NCBI RefSeq assembly: GCF_900111145.1
Contig: NZ_FOIR01000003.1
Span: 186,001 to 250,000, forward strand
DNA: 64,000 nt
Source: Roseivirga pacifica
GTDB lineage: Bacteria > Bacteroidota > Bacteroidia > Cytophagales > Cyclobacteriaceae
Direction of reading: 5' to 3'
Each line of letters opens with the position of its first letter. Position 1 is the stretch's first letter. This document shows, in pieces, positions 42,689 through 52,476 of the stretch. The position numbers and the translations under genes are program-made. The notes under the pieces are model-generated. The model saw nothing but the letters and a program-made list of their open reading frames with translations, made no database searches and was not told where the DNA came from.

Positions 42689-44725
42689 ATGAATCCACTT
42701 TTAGAGAAAAACAGTTCTTTCAATATCCCTCCGGCTTTTACAGCAATCAAAAACGAGCACTTCAAGCCAGCAATAGAGCAGCTAATTGAAGAGGCAAAAA
42801 ATGAGATCACCGCAATTGTTACCAATGCAGAAAAGCCTGACTTTAATAACACTATTGAAGCACTAGAATTCTCAGGTAAAAGGTTAGATCGCGCTTCGGG
42901 TGTGTTCTTTAATTTGAACAGTGCCGAAACCAATGACGAAATTCAGGCCATAGCTAGAGAGGTGTCTCCGCTACTCACCGAATTTTCAAACGATATTTTG
43001 CTTAATGCTGACCTCTTTAAAAAGGTGAAAGAGGTGCACGATGGCATAGACAAAAACACGCTAAGCGCAGAACAAAAAACGCTTTTAGAAAAGACTTATA
43101 AGGGATTTGTAAGAAATGGTGCCCAACTGAATGATGAGAAAAAAGCACAACTGCGTAAAATTGATGTAGAACTTGCGCAGCTTTCCCTTGAGTTTGGAGA
43201 ACACGTTTTGGCGGAAACCAATAAGTATGAGTTGGTACTAGAAAACGAGGCCGACCTTGCTGGCTTGCCAACATACGCCATAGAGCAAGCAGCCGAAACT
43301 GCAGAGCAAAAAGAAAAAGCAGGTAAATGGGTAATAACACTAGACTACCCTAGCTATGTGCCTTTTATGACCTATGCGAAAAACCGAGAATTGAGAAAAG
43401 AACTCAGTATCGCCTTCGCATCTAAATCCTTCAAAGGAGATGATCTTGACAATCAAGAAATTGTAAAGAAAATAGTAAACCTTCGCCATGAGCGTGCCAA
43501 CCTTTTGGGTTATAAAACCCATGCTCATTTTGTGCTAGAGGAAAGAATGGCCCAATCACCTGAAAAGGTAATGGGTTTCCTTAAAGAAATTGAAAAATAC
43601 GGAAAAGGTGGCGCCAAAAAAGATGTAGAAGAGGTAGCGGCATATGCTAAAAAACTAGACGGTATTGAGCAGTTAGAACGCTGGGACTTTGCTTACTATT
43701 CGGAAAAGCTAAAGAAAGAGAAATACACCATAGATGATGAAACACTAAAACCTTACTTTCAGCTAGAAAAAGTAGTTGATGGTGTTTTTCAAACCGCCAA
43801 TAAGCTGTTTGGCTTGAGCTTTAAGGAGAACCCAAGCATCGACAAATACCATCCAGAAGTTACGGTTTACGATGTTACCGATGAGCACGGCCAACCTGTA
43901 GCTACCTTCTATGCCGACTTTTTCCCTAGGGCTGGCAAAAGGGCTGGTGCATGGATGACCTCATATGCAGGCCAATTCAAAGATGATAAAGGAGATCATA
44001 GGCCACTGGTTTCCATTGTTTGCAACTTTACCAAACCAAGCAAGTCAACACCCTCTCTCCTAACCTTTAATGAAGTAACCACACTCTTCCATGAGTTTGG
44101 CCATGCCCTACATGGTATGCTTGCCGACAGCACTTACGAGAGCCTTTCTGGCACCAGTGTTTACTGGGATTTTGTGGAACTGCCTTCTCAAGTATTAGAA
44201 AACTGGTGTTATGAAAAGGAATGCCTAGACCTATTCGCGAAGCACTACGAAACCGGAGAAGCTATTCCGGCCGAATTGATCGAAAAAATCAAAGCAAGCG
44301 CCAATTTTATGGAAGGCTACCAAACCATGCGCCAATTGAGCTTTGGTATGCTAGACATGGCCTGGCACGGGCAGGACAATCAAAACGTAGCATCTGTTGG
44401 CAAGTTTGAAGATGATATAATGAGCTCGACCAACGTGTTGCCTCCACTGCCAAACACCAATATGAGCTGCTCGTTCTCGCATATTTTCCAAGGGGGCTAT
44501 TCTGCCGGCTACTATAGCTATAAGTGGGCCGAAGTATTGGATGCAGATGCTTTTGAGCACTTCAAAACACATGGAATTTTCAATAAAGAAGTAGCAGCAT
44601 CCTTTAAGAAAAACGTACTTTCTGCGGGTGGCACTGAGCACCCTTCGGTACTATACAAGCGCTTTAGAGGACAAGAACCTGATGTAAAAGCATTATTGAG
44701 AAGAGCAGGCTTATTGAACGACTAA
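42689..44725 (+). CDS. M3 family metallopeptidase (oligopeptidase A / dipeptidyl carboxypeptidase type)
   Basis: A 678-aa zinc peptidase. The catalytic motif FHEFGHALHGM (about residues 470-480) supplies two histidine ligands and the catalytic glutamate, and the downstream SGTSVYWDFVELPSQVLENW carries the third ligand, Glu. The length and the lack of a signal peptide fit cytosolic Dcp/OpdA enzymes that degrade short peptides, including cleaved signal peptides. The N-terminal helical half (EALEFSGKRLDRASGVFFNLNSA) forms the channel walls typical of the family. It has its own promoter and the next gene begins 74 bp later. Confidence 0.96.
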   Translation: MNPLLEKNSSFNIPPAFTAIKNEHFKPAIEQLIEEAKNEITAIVTNAEKPDFNNTIEALEFSGKRLDRASGVFFNLNSAETNDEIQAIAREVSPLLTEFSNDILLNADLFKKVKEVHDGIDKNTLSAEQKTLLEKTYKGFVRNGAQLNDEKKAQLRKIDVELAQLSLEFGEHVLAETNKYELVLENEADLAGLPTYAIEQAAETAEQKEKAGKWVITLDYPSYVPFMTYAKNRELRKELSIAFASKSFKGDDLDNQEIVKKIVNLRHERANLLGYKTHAHFVLEERMAQSPEKVMGFLKEIEKYGKGGAKKDVEEVAAYAKKLDGIEQLERWDFAYYSEKLKKEKYTIDDETLKPYFQLEKVVDGVFQTANKLFGLSFKENPSIDKYHPEVTVYDVTDEHGQPVATFYADFFPRAGKRAGAWMTSYAGQFKDDKGDHRPLVSIVCNFTKPSKSTPSLLTFNEVTTLFHEFGHALHGMLADSTYESLSGTSVYWDFVELPSQVLENWCYEKECLDLFAKHYETGEAIPAELIEKIKASANFMEGYQTMRQLSFGMLDMAWHGQDNQNVASVGKFEDDIMSSTNVLPPLPNTNMSCSFSHIFQGGYSAGYYSYKWAEVLDADAFEHFKTHGIFNKEVAASFKKNVLSAGGTEHPSVLYKRFRGQEPDVKALLRRAGLLND

Positions 44726-44799
44726 GCCTGTTCCAATTGATTTTTCATTTCAAAAATGACTACAAAACCATTAGTTTAGTAGTATCAACTTTTTAACGC

Positions 44800-45591
44800 A
44801 TGAAACGCATAACTATACTCTCTTGTGTAATGCTTTGCATTACACTTCTCACTCAGGCTCAAATCAATTTTTCAGTAAGAAGAGTTGACAATAATGAATC
44901 AGTTGACCTCGAAACACTTATTACCGATGATTCTGGCAACCACTTACCAACCTTTTTGGTGACTTGGAGTGGCGAGTGGTGCTTTCCTTGTATGGATGTA
45001 ATTCAATCGCTAGACAATGCAGCAAAGTCTGGCATGGTGCAACTTTTAGCATTAAATGTAGATGATGACTGGACGAGTATAAAAGCCAACAACTATCATT
45101 CTAACTGGACCAACACAACAAACCTTTACTTAGACACAGAATTAAACGGCCCGTTTAGCTCTTATTTCAATACATCTTCAGCACCTGTTATTATGTTCTT
45201 TAACGATGAAGGCGCTATTCAATACATGGATATTTCGTACAATGTAAGATCTTATATGTTTGCCGATTATTTTGGTAAAGAGTTCATTTGGGAAGACTAT
45301 TCAGGGTTAAATACCTATGCGTGGAACTACTACTTAGAGCATGCAGATTCTGAAAGCACCATTGATGCAACAGACAGTGAAATGGCTACGGCCTTAGAAT
45401 ACGTAAAACGCTCTATTGAACTTAACCCAGGATACAGCAACACGGATACTTATGCGGCTTTACTCTATTTAACTGGCCAGTACACCGAAGCACTTAAAAC
45501 AGCCAAAGAAGCCATTGACATAGCCAAAGCAAACGAAGAAGACTACGAAACAACAAACGAGCTAATTCAGAAGATTATTGAAAAAATGTAG
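44800..45591 (+). CDS. Secreted thioredoxin-like protein with TPR-like C-terminus
   Basis: A 263-aa exported protein (signal ITILSCVMLCITLLTQA). The thioredoxin-like domain has WSGEWCFPCMDVIQSLDNA; the CFPC at about residues 66-69 is a redox-active pair of the TlpA/ResA kind, so a role in periplasmic disulfide chemistry is likely. The last 80 residues hold helices of tetratricopeptide form (ALEYVKRSIELNPGYSNTDTYAALLYLTGQYTEALKTAKEAI). This fusion suggests the redox domain is recruited to a protein partner. A -7-like TAGTTTAG sits upstream, near 44772. Confidence 0.87.
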   Translation: MKRITILSCVMLCITLLTQAQINFSVRRVDNNESVDLETLITDDSGNHLPTFLVTWSGEWCFPCMDVIQSLDNAAKSGMVQLLALNVDDDWTSIKANNYHSNWTNTTNLYLDTELNGPFSSYFNTSSAPVIMFFNDEGAIQYMDISYNVRSYMFADYFGKEFIWEDYSGLNTYAWNYYLEHADSESTIDATDSEMATALEYVKRSIELNPGYSNTDTYAALLYLTGQYTEALKTAKEAIDIAKANEEDYETTNELIQKIIEKM

Positions 45592-45638
45592 TCCTAGCGA
45601 CTTACTTACATACTTAAAGCCATAGTTTCGCGGTGGTT

Positions 45639-46829
45639 ATGAACAAGACACCAAACCGCATACTTCCCACTATAGTATTTTCGCAATTTGCCGGTACATC
45701 CCTTTGGTTTGCCGGCAATGCTATTTTACCGCAAATCCAAATTAGTTGGAATTTACCGGACAACAGCATTGCACACGTTACTTCCATGGTAATGCTCGGT
45801 TTTATAGCGGGTACATTTACCTTTGCCATTTTCTCAATTGCCGACAGGTTTAAACCTTCTATGGTGTTTTTGACCTGTGCCGTATTGGGCGCCTTAATGA
45901 ATGCCAGTCTGCTCGTTTTTCCGGGTTCGTTTACAGTTTTACTTGTAGCGCGATTTCTTACAGGAATATTTATTGCCGGTATTTACCCCGTAGGCATGAA
46001 AATCGCCTCCGATTGGTTCGAAGGAAAACTGGGCAAAGCGCTAGGTTTCTTAGTGGGTGCCCTAGTAATTGGTTCCGCCTTTCCTCACCTACTAAACTAT
46101 ACGGGAGGACAAATTTCTTGGAAGCTGGTACTTATTGGCACATCTGTACTTTCCGTACTGGGCGGATTAGCCATGTATTTATTAGTTGGCGAAGGCCCTT
46201 TTAGAAAAAAAGGAGCTCACTTTCAACCCAGCAAACTATTAGAGGTGTTTAAAAAGAAAGATTTTAGATCTGCAGCTTTTGGCTACTTCGGCCACATGTG
46301 GGAGTTGTACACCTTTTGGGCTTTTCTTCCATTCATTATCAATTATTACAACCAACAACATCAAGTCTATATTAACCCAAGCTTATGGACTTTCATTATT
46401 ATGGCTATGGGTGCTCTAGGCTGTGTTTTTGGTGGTTATATTTCCATAAAACAAGGCAGTGCCAAAGTGGCTTTTAAATTCCTTACACTCTCTGGCATTC
46501 TTTGCGCTGTTTCTCCTGCCTTTTATCAAATGGAACAAAGCCAGTTTCTGGCAGTACTCATGCTCTGGGGCTTTGCAGTAATTGGCGATTCTGCTCAATT
46601 CTCCTCTCTAAACGCTACAACCGCTCCACGAAATTATGTTGGTACCGCGCTAACCATAGCCGTAAGCATTGGCTTTCTGCTCACTATACCTAGCATTCAA
46701 TTAATGGGATATTTATCAGGAAAAATGCCAACTGAATGGCTTTTGCTCACACTAGTAGTTGGGCCAATTTTTGGGCTATTTTACACCAGAGGGCTTATTC
46801 AACAACCAAAAAAGAAGAAGCGAAGTTAA
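45639..46829 (+). CDS. Major facilitator superfamily transporter
   Basis: A 396-aa membrane protein with about 12 predicted helices. The loop between helices 2 and 3 reads SIADRFKP, a weak form of the MFS motif A, and FLTGIFIAGIYPVGMKIASDWFEGKLGKALG is typical of the helix 4-5 region. The substrate is not identifiable; the sequence is closest in feel to nitrate/cyanate-type or YcaD-like permeases, which is only an impression. The ATG at 45639 is chosen over the GTG at 45633. A -7-like TAGTTTCG at 45623-45630 is very near the start. Confidence 0.9.
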   Translation: MNKTPNRILPTIVFSQFAGTSLWFAGNAILPQIQISWNLPDNSIAHVTSMVMLGFIAGTFTFAIFSIADRFKPSMVFLTCAVLGALMNASLLVFPGSFTVLLVARFLTGIFIAGIYPVGMKIASDWFEGKLGKALGFLVGALVIGSAFPHLLNYTGGQISWKLVLIGTSVLSVLGGLAMYLLVGEGPFRKKGAHFQPSKLLEVFKKKDFRSAAFGYFGHMWELYTFWAFLPFIINYYNQQHQVYINPSLWTFIIMAMGALGCVFGGYISIKQGSAKVAFKFLTLSGILCAVSPAFYQMEQSQFLAVLMLWGFAVIGDSAQFSSLNATTAPRNYVGTALTIAVSIGFLLTIPSIQLMGYLSGKMPTEWLLLTLVVGPIFGLFYTRGLIQQPKKKKRS

Positions 46830-46838
46830 GGCTGGAAA

Positions 46839-47330
46839 CTACTCACCAAAAAGCATTCTCACCCTGTTAAGGTTTAAGTCAGCATTTATTTCGTAGAAGT
46901 ACTTGAGTTGCCATTGCTGCGTTTGCTGTGCCTGCTTACTGGTTGGGCTATCCCAGCTTGGATAAACCCTAAACGCTCGCTTGCCCTCCTTAAGGTTAGT
47001 AGAAATTATTCCCTTTTCGATAAGCACAGCTTTAGGAAACACAAACTGGCCTAATACTCCAGCTCGGCTTACGTTCACAACGAAAAAATCTGCTGTATCG
47101 CTTTGATGAAATGGGGCTATCGGTTGTTGATCAACTCGTTTCCAAAACGTAACAAATTGACCTACCTTTTTGGGCGTAACCTTCGCATTTCTACAAACGA
47201 CCGACTTCTCGTTTAGCAGAAATGTACAAGCTGCATAGTCCTTACTTTCAAACTCTTCCGTATAACCAGAAATCGCAAGCCCAGCTGGACTAAAAACTGT
47301 GTCATTAATTAAAGAGAGACGTTCGTACAT
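46839..47330 (-). CDS. MepB family protein
   Basis: A 163-aa soluble protein with the MepB pattern: YAACTFLLNEKSVVCRNAKVTPKKVGQFVTFWKR, then FFVVNVSRAGVLGQFVFPKAVLIEKGI and KGKRAFRVYPSW-like ending segments. In Staphylococcus aureus mepB lies in the mepRAB multidrug operon, but its function is unknown. Here the MFS transporter gene ends 9 bp away on the opposite strand, a convergent arrangement that does not make an operon. No membrane segment or signal peptide. Confidence 0.88.
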   Translation of the reverse strand: MYERLSLINDTVFSPAGLAISGYTEEFESKDYAACTFLLNEKSVVCRNAKVTPKKVGQFVTFWKRVDQQPIAPFHQSDTADFFVVNVSRAGVLGQFVFPKAVLIEKGIISTNLKEGKRAFRVYPSWDSPTSKQAQQTQQWQLKYFYEINADLNLNRVRMLFGE

Positions 47331-47370
47331 TCTGTCAATCGAAAAAACTCCGTCACAACCTCGAAAAAGG

Positions 47371-47943
47371 CTAAAGTTCTACCCCTAAAGCTTTTAGCTG
47401 ATCTTTTGTCATTTCAATCACATTTACGTCCAAAGTAATAGGCGTTAATGGTTGATCGATAGAATCAGTTGGCACCTTCACCATTTCATCCACCAGATCC
47501 ATGCCTTTAATCACCCGACCGTAAATCATGTAGTCTCCATCTAGTCTTGAAAGGCCATTCTTATTTTGAACAATGTAGAATTGGCAAGCCGCTGAAAGCT
47601 TACCTGGGTTACCATCTCTACCGGCACCAAAAGCGCCATACACGTGCTTGTGCCCTGCTTCAAACTCAGGTTCTAGCAAGTGCACCGAGTAAGCAAAACC
47701 CTCGGGCGTATCGGGGCAGCCACCTTGCGCTACAAAATTATCGATCACACGATTGAAGGTATAATCATCGAAGTAGCCTTCTTCTGCCAGTTCTAAAAAT
47801 GCTTCTTTGTGTTTGGGCGTATCGTCATAAAGCCAAACAAGCAATTCACCTTGCGGAGTTTTAATCTGACCAACTTGATAAGTTGCCTCTTTGGCACAAC
47901 TGAATACAGCAAAAAGTAAAACTAAAGCGAGCAGCTTTTTCAT
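47371..47943 (-). CDS. Cyclophilin-type peptidyl-prolyl isomerase lipoprotein
   Basis: A 190-aa lipoprotein (signal MKKLLALVLLFAVFSC). The cyclophilin fold is marked by FNRVIDNFVAQGGCPDTPEGF, with the catalytic-type arginine in FNRVI, and by CQFYIVQNKNGLSRLDGDYMIYGRVIKGMDLVD. The tryptophan typical of eukaryotic drug-binding cyclophilins is absent, as usual in bacteria. It should assist folding of exported proteins. The DEAD-box helicase gene is immediately upstream on the same strand, with a 13-bp gap, so they may be co-transcribed. Confidence 0.92.
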   Translation of the reverse strand: MKKLLALVLLFAVFSCAKEATYQVGQIKTPQGELLVWLYDDTPKHKEAFLELAEEGYFDDYTFNRVIDNFVAQGGCPDTPEGFAYSVHLLEPEFEAGHKHVYGAFGAGRDGNPGKLSAACQFYIVQNKNGLSRLDGDYMIYGRVIKGMDLVDEMVKVPTDSIDQPLTPITLDVNVIEMTKDQLKALGVEL

Positions 47944-47956
47944 TTCTAAAAGTGGT

Positions 47957-49069
47957 TTAGTTCAAAGGTTTAACTTTAAATTTAAGCGTTTTAGCCAATT
48001 CAAAAACCTTCTCTCTTTCCTTTTCCGAAATAAACAGAACGGAAGCCCCCTTCTCACCTGCTCTACCGGTTCGGCCACTGCGGTGGGTATAATATTCAGC
48101 TTGCTGCGGCAATTGGTAATGCAGCACAAAGTTCAGTCCCTTTACATCGATACCACGAGCTGCGATATCCGTTGCAATAAGCAAATCGAGCTTTTCACTC
48201 TTAAACATGCGCATTACCTTGTCGCGATCACGCTGCCCCATATCACCTTCAATCACATCAACCGAAAGGTTTCTTGCCTGTAATTGCTTATTCAAGGTTT
48301 GAGCCGCGCGTTTTGTTTGACAGAAGATCATTCCACGCTCATCTTTATGGTATGAGAGAAAATGCATTAGCTCTTGCACCTTGTCTTTCGAATTGCAGAT
48401 CAAAAACTCATGGGTAATATTTTCATTCACACCGGCATTTCTGCTAATCTGAATTCTGAGTGCATCGGGGCGTAAGAATTTTTTTATAATCTGTTTGATG
48501 CCTTCCGGCATGGTAGCCGAGAACAACCAGATATTTCGTGAGGCACGAATTTCATCCAAAATCTTTACGATATCATCTTTAAAGCCCATGCTCAGCATTT
48601 CATCGGCTTCGTCCAATGCAACATATTGCACATCGGTAAGCGAAATGGCCCCTTTACTCATCAAGTCGATCAATCGACCCGGTGTTGCCACAATGATGTG
48701 CGTAGGCCTTTCTAAACGCTTAATCTGATCGGCAATTGGTGCACCACCATATACTGCCTCCACAAATATCTTATCGCTGTACTTGGTAAACTTGAAGAGT
48801 TGCTTCGCTATTTGTTGGCAAAGCTCACGCGTTGGCGCCAAAATAAGCCCCTGTACTTCTCTCCTCTTCGGGTTTACCAAATGCAACATTGGCAAGCCGA
48901 AAGCAGCGGTTTTTCCAGTACCGGTTTGGGCCTGCCCAACAAAGTCATTATCAGCCTTAAGCAGCTCAGGTATAGCCTTTTGCTGTATTTCGGTCGGGTT
49001 GAAAATATTCAATTCATTTAGCCCTTTTACAAAGCCCTCTTTAATACCTAATTCTGAAAATGTACTCAC
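47957..49069 (-). CDS. DEAD-box ATP-dependent RNA helicase
   Basis: A 370-aa helicase of minimal length. The motifs in order are: Q motif FNPTEIQQKAIP, I AQTGTGKT, Ia PTRELCQQIA, Ib TPGRLIDL, II DEAD, III SAT, then IV-VI in the second domain, with ARGIDVKG and HRSGRTGRAG. The C-terminus ends at residue 370 with no RNA-binding extension, so specificity must come from partners. Such proteins remodel rRNA or mRNA, often in the cold. It diverges from mog. Confidence 0.96.
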   Translation of the reverse strand: MSTFSELGIKEGFVKGLNELNIFNPTEIQQKAIPELLKADNDFVGQAQTGTGKTAAFGLPMLHLVNPKRREVQGLILAPTRELCQQIAKQLFKFTKYSDKIFVEAVYGGAPIADQIKRLERPTHIIVATPGRLIDLMSKGAISLTDVQYVALDEADEMLSMGFKDDIVKILDEIRASRNIWLFSATMPEGIKQIIKKFLRPDALRIQISRNAGVNENITHEFLICNSKDKVQELMHFLSYHKDERGMIFCQTKRAAQTLNKQLQARNLSVDVIEGDMGQRDRDKVMRMFKSEKLDLLIATDIAARGIDVKGLNFVLHYQLPQQAEYYTHRSGRTGRAGEKGASVLFISEKEREKVFELAKTLKFKVKPLN

Positions 49070-49138
49070 GTTATTCTATTTAAGGCACAAAGGTATGGCT
49101 AATTGAAGTGAAAAAGAAGACAATAGTTTTTGCGCCTT

Positions 49139-49171
49139 TTTGAGCGTGGAAAGCCATATTTTTTATCTTTG
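49139..49171 (+). promoter_or_regulatory. Candidate mog promoter
   Basis: TATCTTTG at 49164-49171 matches TAnnTTTG exactly. A TTTG at 49139-49142 lies 21 bp upstream, slightly further than the usual 18-19. The predicted start is about 49177, 12 bp before the preferred ATG. Confidence 0.5.
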
Positions 49172-49188
49172 AAGCAAATTTGAAGGAG

Positions 49189-49734
49189 ATGGAATTGGAC
49201 GGAATACAACCTGTAAAAATTGGAATCATTACAGTATCGGACAGAGCAAGCAAAGGGGAATACGAAGACATTTCTGGCCCTGCAATTATAGACACGCTCA
49301 AAGATTACTTAACCACCAAGTGGGAACCAGTTTACCAAGTAATTCCTGATGAGCAGTACCTAATTGAAAGCACGATAAAGCAAATGGCCGATAAGGAGGA
49401 CTGCAACCTAATTGTAACCACTGGCGGCACAGGCCCTGCTCCACGCGATGTTACACCAGAAGCTACCGAAGCGGTTTGTGATAAAATGATGCCGGGTTTT
49501 GGTGAGCTAATGCGCCAAGTAAGCCTGCAGTACGTTCCTACGGCAATTCTATCTAGGCAAACGGCCGGTATCCGTGGTAAATCACTAATCATTAATCTAC
49601 CAGGCAAACCAAAGTCAATAAGAGAATGCTTAGATGCTGTTTTCCCTGCGGTGCCCTACTGCATCGACCTAATTGATGGACCATTTTTGGAGGTGAATGA
49701 AGCAGTAATAAAGGTTTTTAGGCCTAAAAGTTAA
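49189..49734 (+). CDS. mog: Molybdopterin adenylyltransferase
   Basis: A 181-aa MogA/MoaB-type protein that adenylylates molybdopterin before molybdenum insertion. The signatures are IITVSDRASKGEYEDISG, the MPT-binding TTGGTGPAPRDVTPEAT and LINLPGKPKSIRECLDAV. It has no MoeA domain, so a separate MoeA is expected. The ATG at 49189 follows AAGGAG directly; a TTG at 49180 would add three residues. Its product would serve the molybdopterin oxidoreductase encoded at 55.1-57.4 kb. The stop shares TTAA with the convergent gene. Confidence 0.94.
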   Translation: MELDGIQPVKIGIITVSDRASKGEYEDISGPAIIDTLKDYLTTKWEPVYQVIPDEQYLIESTIKQMADKEDCNLIVTTGGTGPAPRDVTPEATEAVCDKMMPGFGELMRQVSLQYVPTAILSRQTAGIRGKSLIINLPGKPKSIRECLDAVFPAVPYCIDLIDGPFLEVNEAVIKVFRPKS

Positions 49735-50624
49735 AAAGCGCTAGCCGGTACCCAAGCCGGCTCACCATGATAGTAGTCGCCCGATGTGATTTTGGTGAAC
49801 TTACCATCAGCAATATCTATGGTATAAATATGGTCTCCTTCGGCCGCAGTAGTTCCATGGAACGCTATTTTCTTACCTGAAAGTGACCAAGCAATTTCCT
49901 GTTCTGAGTAAGGCGTTTTGGTAAGTTGCACTAGTCCAGTACCGTCAGCATTAATCATATAGATGTCCCACTTCGGGTCATCGCTTGGTGCAGCCATAGT
50001 AAAAGCAATTTGTTTACCATCTGGTGACCATGAAATGTATTTTTCAATCATTTCATCATTGGTAAGCTGTTTAACCTCTTTAGTCTTCAAGTTCATTAAG
50101 AACAATTCATTTTGCCCTGTTCGGTCAGAAATAAAGGCTATCTGACTTTCGTCTTTGTTCACCTCAAAACGACCGTTATAGCCGTTCACATCAGTCAATC
50201 GCTCTTTAGCGGTTCCATCCAGTTTGCAACGCCATATGCTCCTACCTAAACTATCTTCCTCATTGTAATAGATGTATTTTCCACTCGGGGAAAGTTTAAA
50301 ATTGAGCAGATCAGCATTTGGCAGCGTATCCACTTGCCCCGTATTTAAACTTATGGCCAAAACTGAAAAGTCACCCACGGTATCGTTAGAATAATAAACC
50401 AGTTTTTCCAACCCTGTATTCCACCTAGGAGACCAATCCCAACCTGGGTTTGTGGTCAGCCTATCCTCCCATTGGCCGAGCACATCGCTTGTAAACAGGT
50501 CGAAGTTGTTCGAATTATTCTTCAGGTAAACCAGCTTTTCATTCGTAGGAAGGTCACTTTCTCCACTGCAGGTAGAAAAAATGATTGCCAACAGTACGCC
50601 TACAAATAACTTTACGGTTTTCAT
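49731..50624 (-). CDS. PD40/TolB-like beta-propeller lipoprotein
   Basis: A 297-aa lipoprotein (signal MKTVKLFVGVLLAIIFSTC). It is built of TolB-type WD40-like (PD40) blades: NPGWDWSPRWNTGLEKLVYYS, KDESQIAFISDRTGQNELFLMNL, ISWSPDGKQIAFTM and IAWSLSGKKIAFHG. About six blades are visible, and there is no peptidase domain. Propellers of this type dock proteins or peptidoglycan at the outer membrane. It converges on mog with a 4-base overlap of stop codons. Confidence 0.9.
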   Translation of the reverse strand: MKTVKLFVGVLLAIIFSTCSGESDLPTNEKLVYLKNNSNNFDLFTSDVLGQWEDRLTTNPGWDWSPRWNTGLEKLVYYSNDTVGDFSVLAISLNTGQVDTLPNADLLNFKLSPSGKYIYYNEEDSLGRSIWRCKLDGTAKERLTDVNGYNGRFEVNKDESQIAFISDRTGQNELFLMNLKTKEVKQLTNDEMIEKYISWSPDGKQIAFTMAAPSDDPKWDIYMINADGTGLVQLTKTPYSEQEIAWSLSGKKIAFHGTTAAEGDHIYTIDIADGKFTKITSGDYYHGEPAWVPASAF

Positions 50625-50786
50625 TCCTCTAATTTAAGTCCATATGTATTCAGTTTGAAAGACTTAACAAAAGCTTTGTTCTAAACCACACCCTTTTCCC
50701 ATTACCGGTGCCCATTTCACAAAGCCAGTACCTATATTAGACCTGTAAACTATATTCATTTTTCTATCACAGATGAACCAATACCT

Positions 50787-52469
50787 ATGGAGAAAAAGCA
50801 TTTAAGCGACATTGAAATCGCTCAAGCAGCCGAAATCAGACATATTGATACAGTTGCCGAAAAGCTAGGGCTTTCTGCAGAAAAGCTAGAACACTATGGA
50901 AAGTACAAAGCCAAACTGCCTCTTAGCCTTTTAAACGAAGAAAAAATTGCACAAGGCAATCTTGTATTAGTAAGTGCAATGACACCCACCCCAGCCGGAG
51001 AAGGAAAGACCACTACTTCAATCGGCTTAACAGAAGGGCTAAATAAAATTGGCAAGCAAACCACTGTTGTGCTACGTGAACCATCCCTTGGACCTGTTTT
51101 TGGCATGAAGGGTGGCGCAGCTGGTGGCGGGTATTCTCAGGTTATCCCCATGGAAGACATCAACCTGCACTTTACAGGCGACTTTTCGGCCATTGAAAAA
51201 GCCAACAACTTGCTTTCGGCCTTAATAGACAACAATATTCAGAGCAAAACCAACAATCTTAATATTGACCCGAGAACTATTGTGTGGAAACGTGTAATGG
51301 ACATGAACGACCGTGCATTGCGTCAAATCACAATTGGCCTGGGAGGAACTGCCAACGGTATTCCGCGCGAAGACGGCTTCAATATCACACCTGCCTCTGA
51401 AGTAATGGCCATTCTGTGTATGGCTGAAAATTTTAGCGATCTGAAAGAAAGGTTAGGGAACATTTTCATTGGCTACACCTTCGATAAAGAGCCCGTATTT
51501 GCCAAAGACCTGAAGGCAGAAAATGCCATGGCTATTCTTTTAAAAGATGCCATAAAGCCAAACATGGTTCAAACATTAGAGGGCAATCCGGCCATTATTC
51601 ATGGCGGGCCATTTGCTAACATTGCACAAGGAACAAATACCGTTTTGGCTACTAAAATGGGGCTTTCTCTTTCGGACTATGTGGTAACCGAAGCAGGTTT
51701 TGGAGCCGACCTAGGCGCTGAAAAATTCCTTAATATCAAATGTGTTTCCTCAGGCCTAAAGCCAAAGGCCGTAGTGTTAGTTGCCACAATTCGTGCTTTG
51801 CGTCACCATGGTGGAGCCAAAGCAGATGAGTACAACACAGCGAGTGTCGCACGAGTTGAAGAAGGCTTTAAAAACCTGGCAAAGCACATTGAGAATATTC
51901 AGAAATTCAATTTAAATCCGGTAGTGGCCATCAATGCATTCCCTTCTGACACCGAAGATGAGGTAAAACTCATTCAGCAAAAATGTGCTGAAATGAATGT
52001 AGACGCAGTAGTTGCGAAAGGTTGGGCACAAGGTGGAGAAGGCATGACCGACCTTGCCAAGGCTGTAGTAACTGCTGTCGAAGCACATACCGATGACTTC
52101 AAGCCGCTATACGACTGGAAAGCACCAATTCGTGAGAAAATCGAAACCATTGCCAGAGAAATTTATGGAGCCGATGTGGTCGATTTCTCTAAAAAAGCCA
52201 AGCTACAAATGAACCGAATGGAGAAACTTTGCTTGCATGAAATGCCCATTTGTATGGCAAAAACACAGAAATCGCTCAGCGATAATGAGCTGCGCTACGG
52301 CAGGCCGGAAAACTTTGACGTAAGTGTTCGTGAGTTCGAATATGCAAGCGGAGCCGGCTTTGTTATTCCTATTTTAGGCCAAATGATGCGCATGCCTGGC
52401 TTGCCTGCCAAACCTGCATCGGAAGGCATGGCCATTGATGACAACGGAGTAATTTCAGGCTTGTCTTAA
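50787..52469 (+). CDS. fhs: Formate--tetrahydrofolate ligase
   Basis: A 560-aa enzyme that makes 10-formyl-tetrahydrofolate from formate, THF and ATP. The P-loop TPTPAGEGKTTTSIGL is at about residues 66-81, then VLREPSLGPVFGMKGGAAGGGYSQVIPMEDINLHFTGD and HGGPFANIAQGTN, all characteristic. The length is normal. It feeds formate into one-carbon metabolism and stands 2.6 kb before an FdhF-type oxidoreductase cluster, so formate use is a theme of this neighbourhood. An inverted repeat follows 8 bp after the stop. Confidence 0.98.
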   Translation: MEKKHLSDIEIAQAAEIRHIDTVAEKLGLSAEKLEHYGKYKAKLPLSLLNEEKIAQGNLVLVSAMTPTPAGEGKTTTSIGLTEGLNKIGKQTTVVLREPSLGPVFGMKGGAAGGGYSQVIPMEDINLHFTGDFSAIEKANNLLSALIDNNIQSKTNNLNIDPRTIVWKRVMDMNDRALRQITIGLGGTANGIPREDGFNITPASEVMAILCMAENFSDLKERLGNIFIGYTFDKEPVFAKDLKAENAMAILLKDAIKPNMVQTLEGNPAIIHGGPFANIAQGTNTVLATKMGLSLSDYVVTEAGFGADLGAEKFLNIKCVSSGLKPKAVVLVATIRALRHHGGAKADEYNTASVARVEEGFKNLAKHIENIQKFNLNPVVAINAFPSDTEDEVKLIQQKCAEMNVDAVVAKGWAQGGEGMTDLAKAVVTAVEAHTDDFKPLYDWKAPIREKIETIAREIYGADVVDFSKKAKLQMNRMEKLCLHEMPICMAKTQKSLSDNELRYGRPENFDVSVREFEYASGAGFVIPILGQMMRMPGLPAKPASEGMAIDDNGVISGLS

Positions 52470-52476
52470 TACAGTA

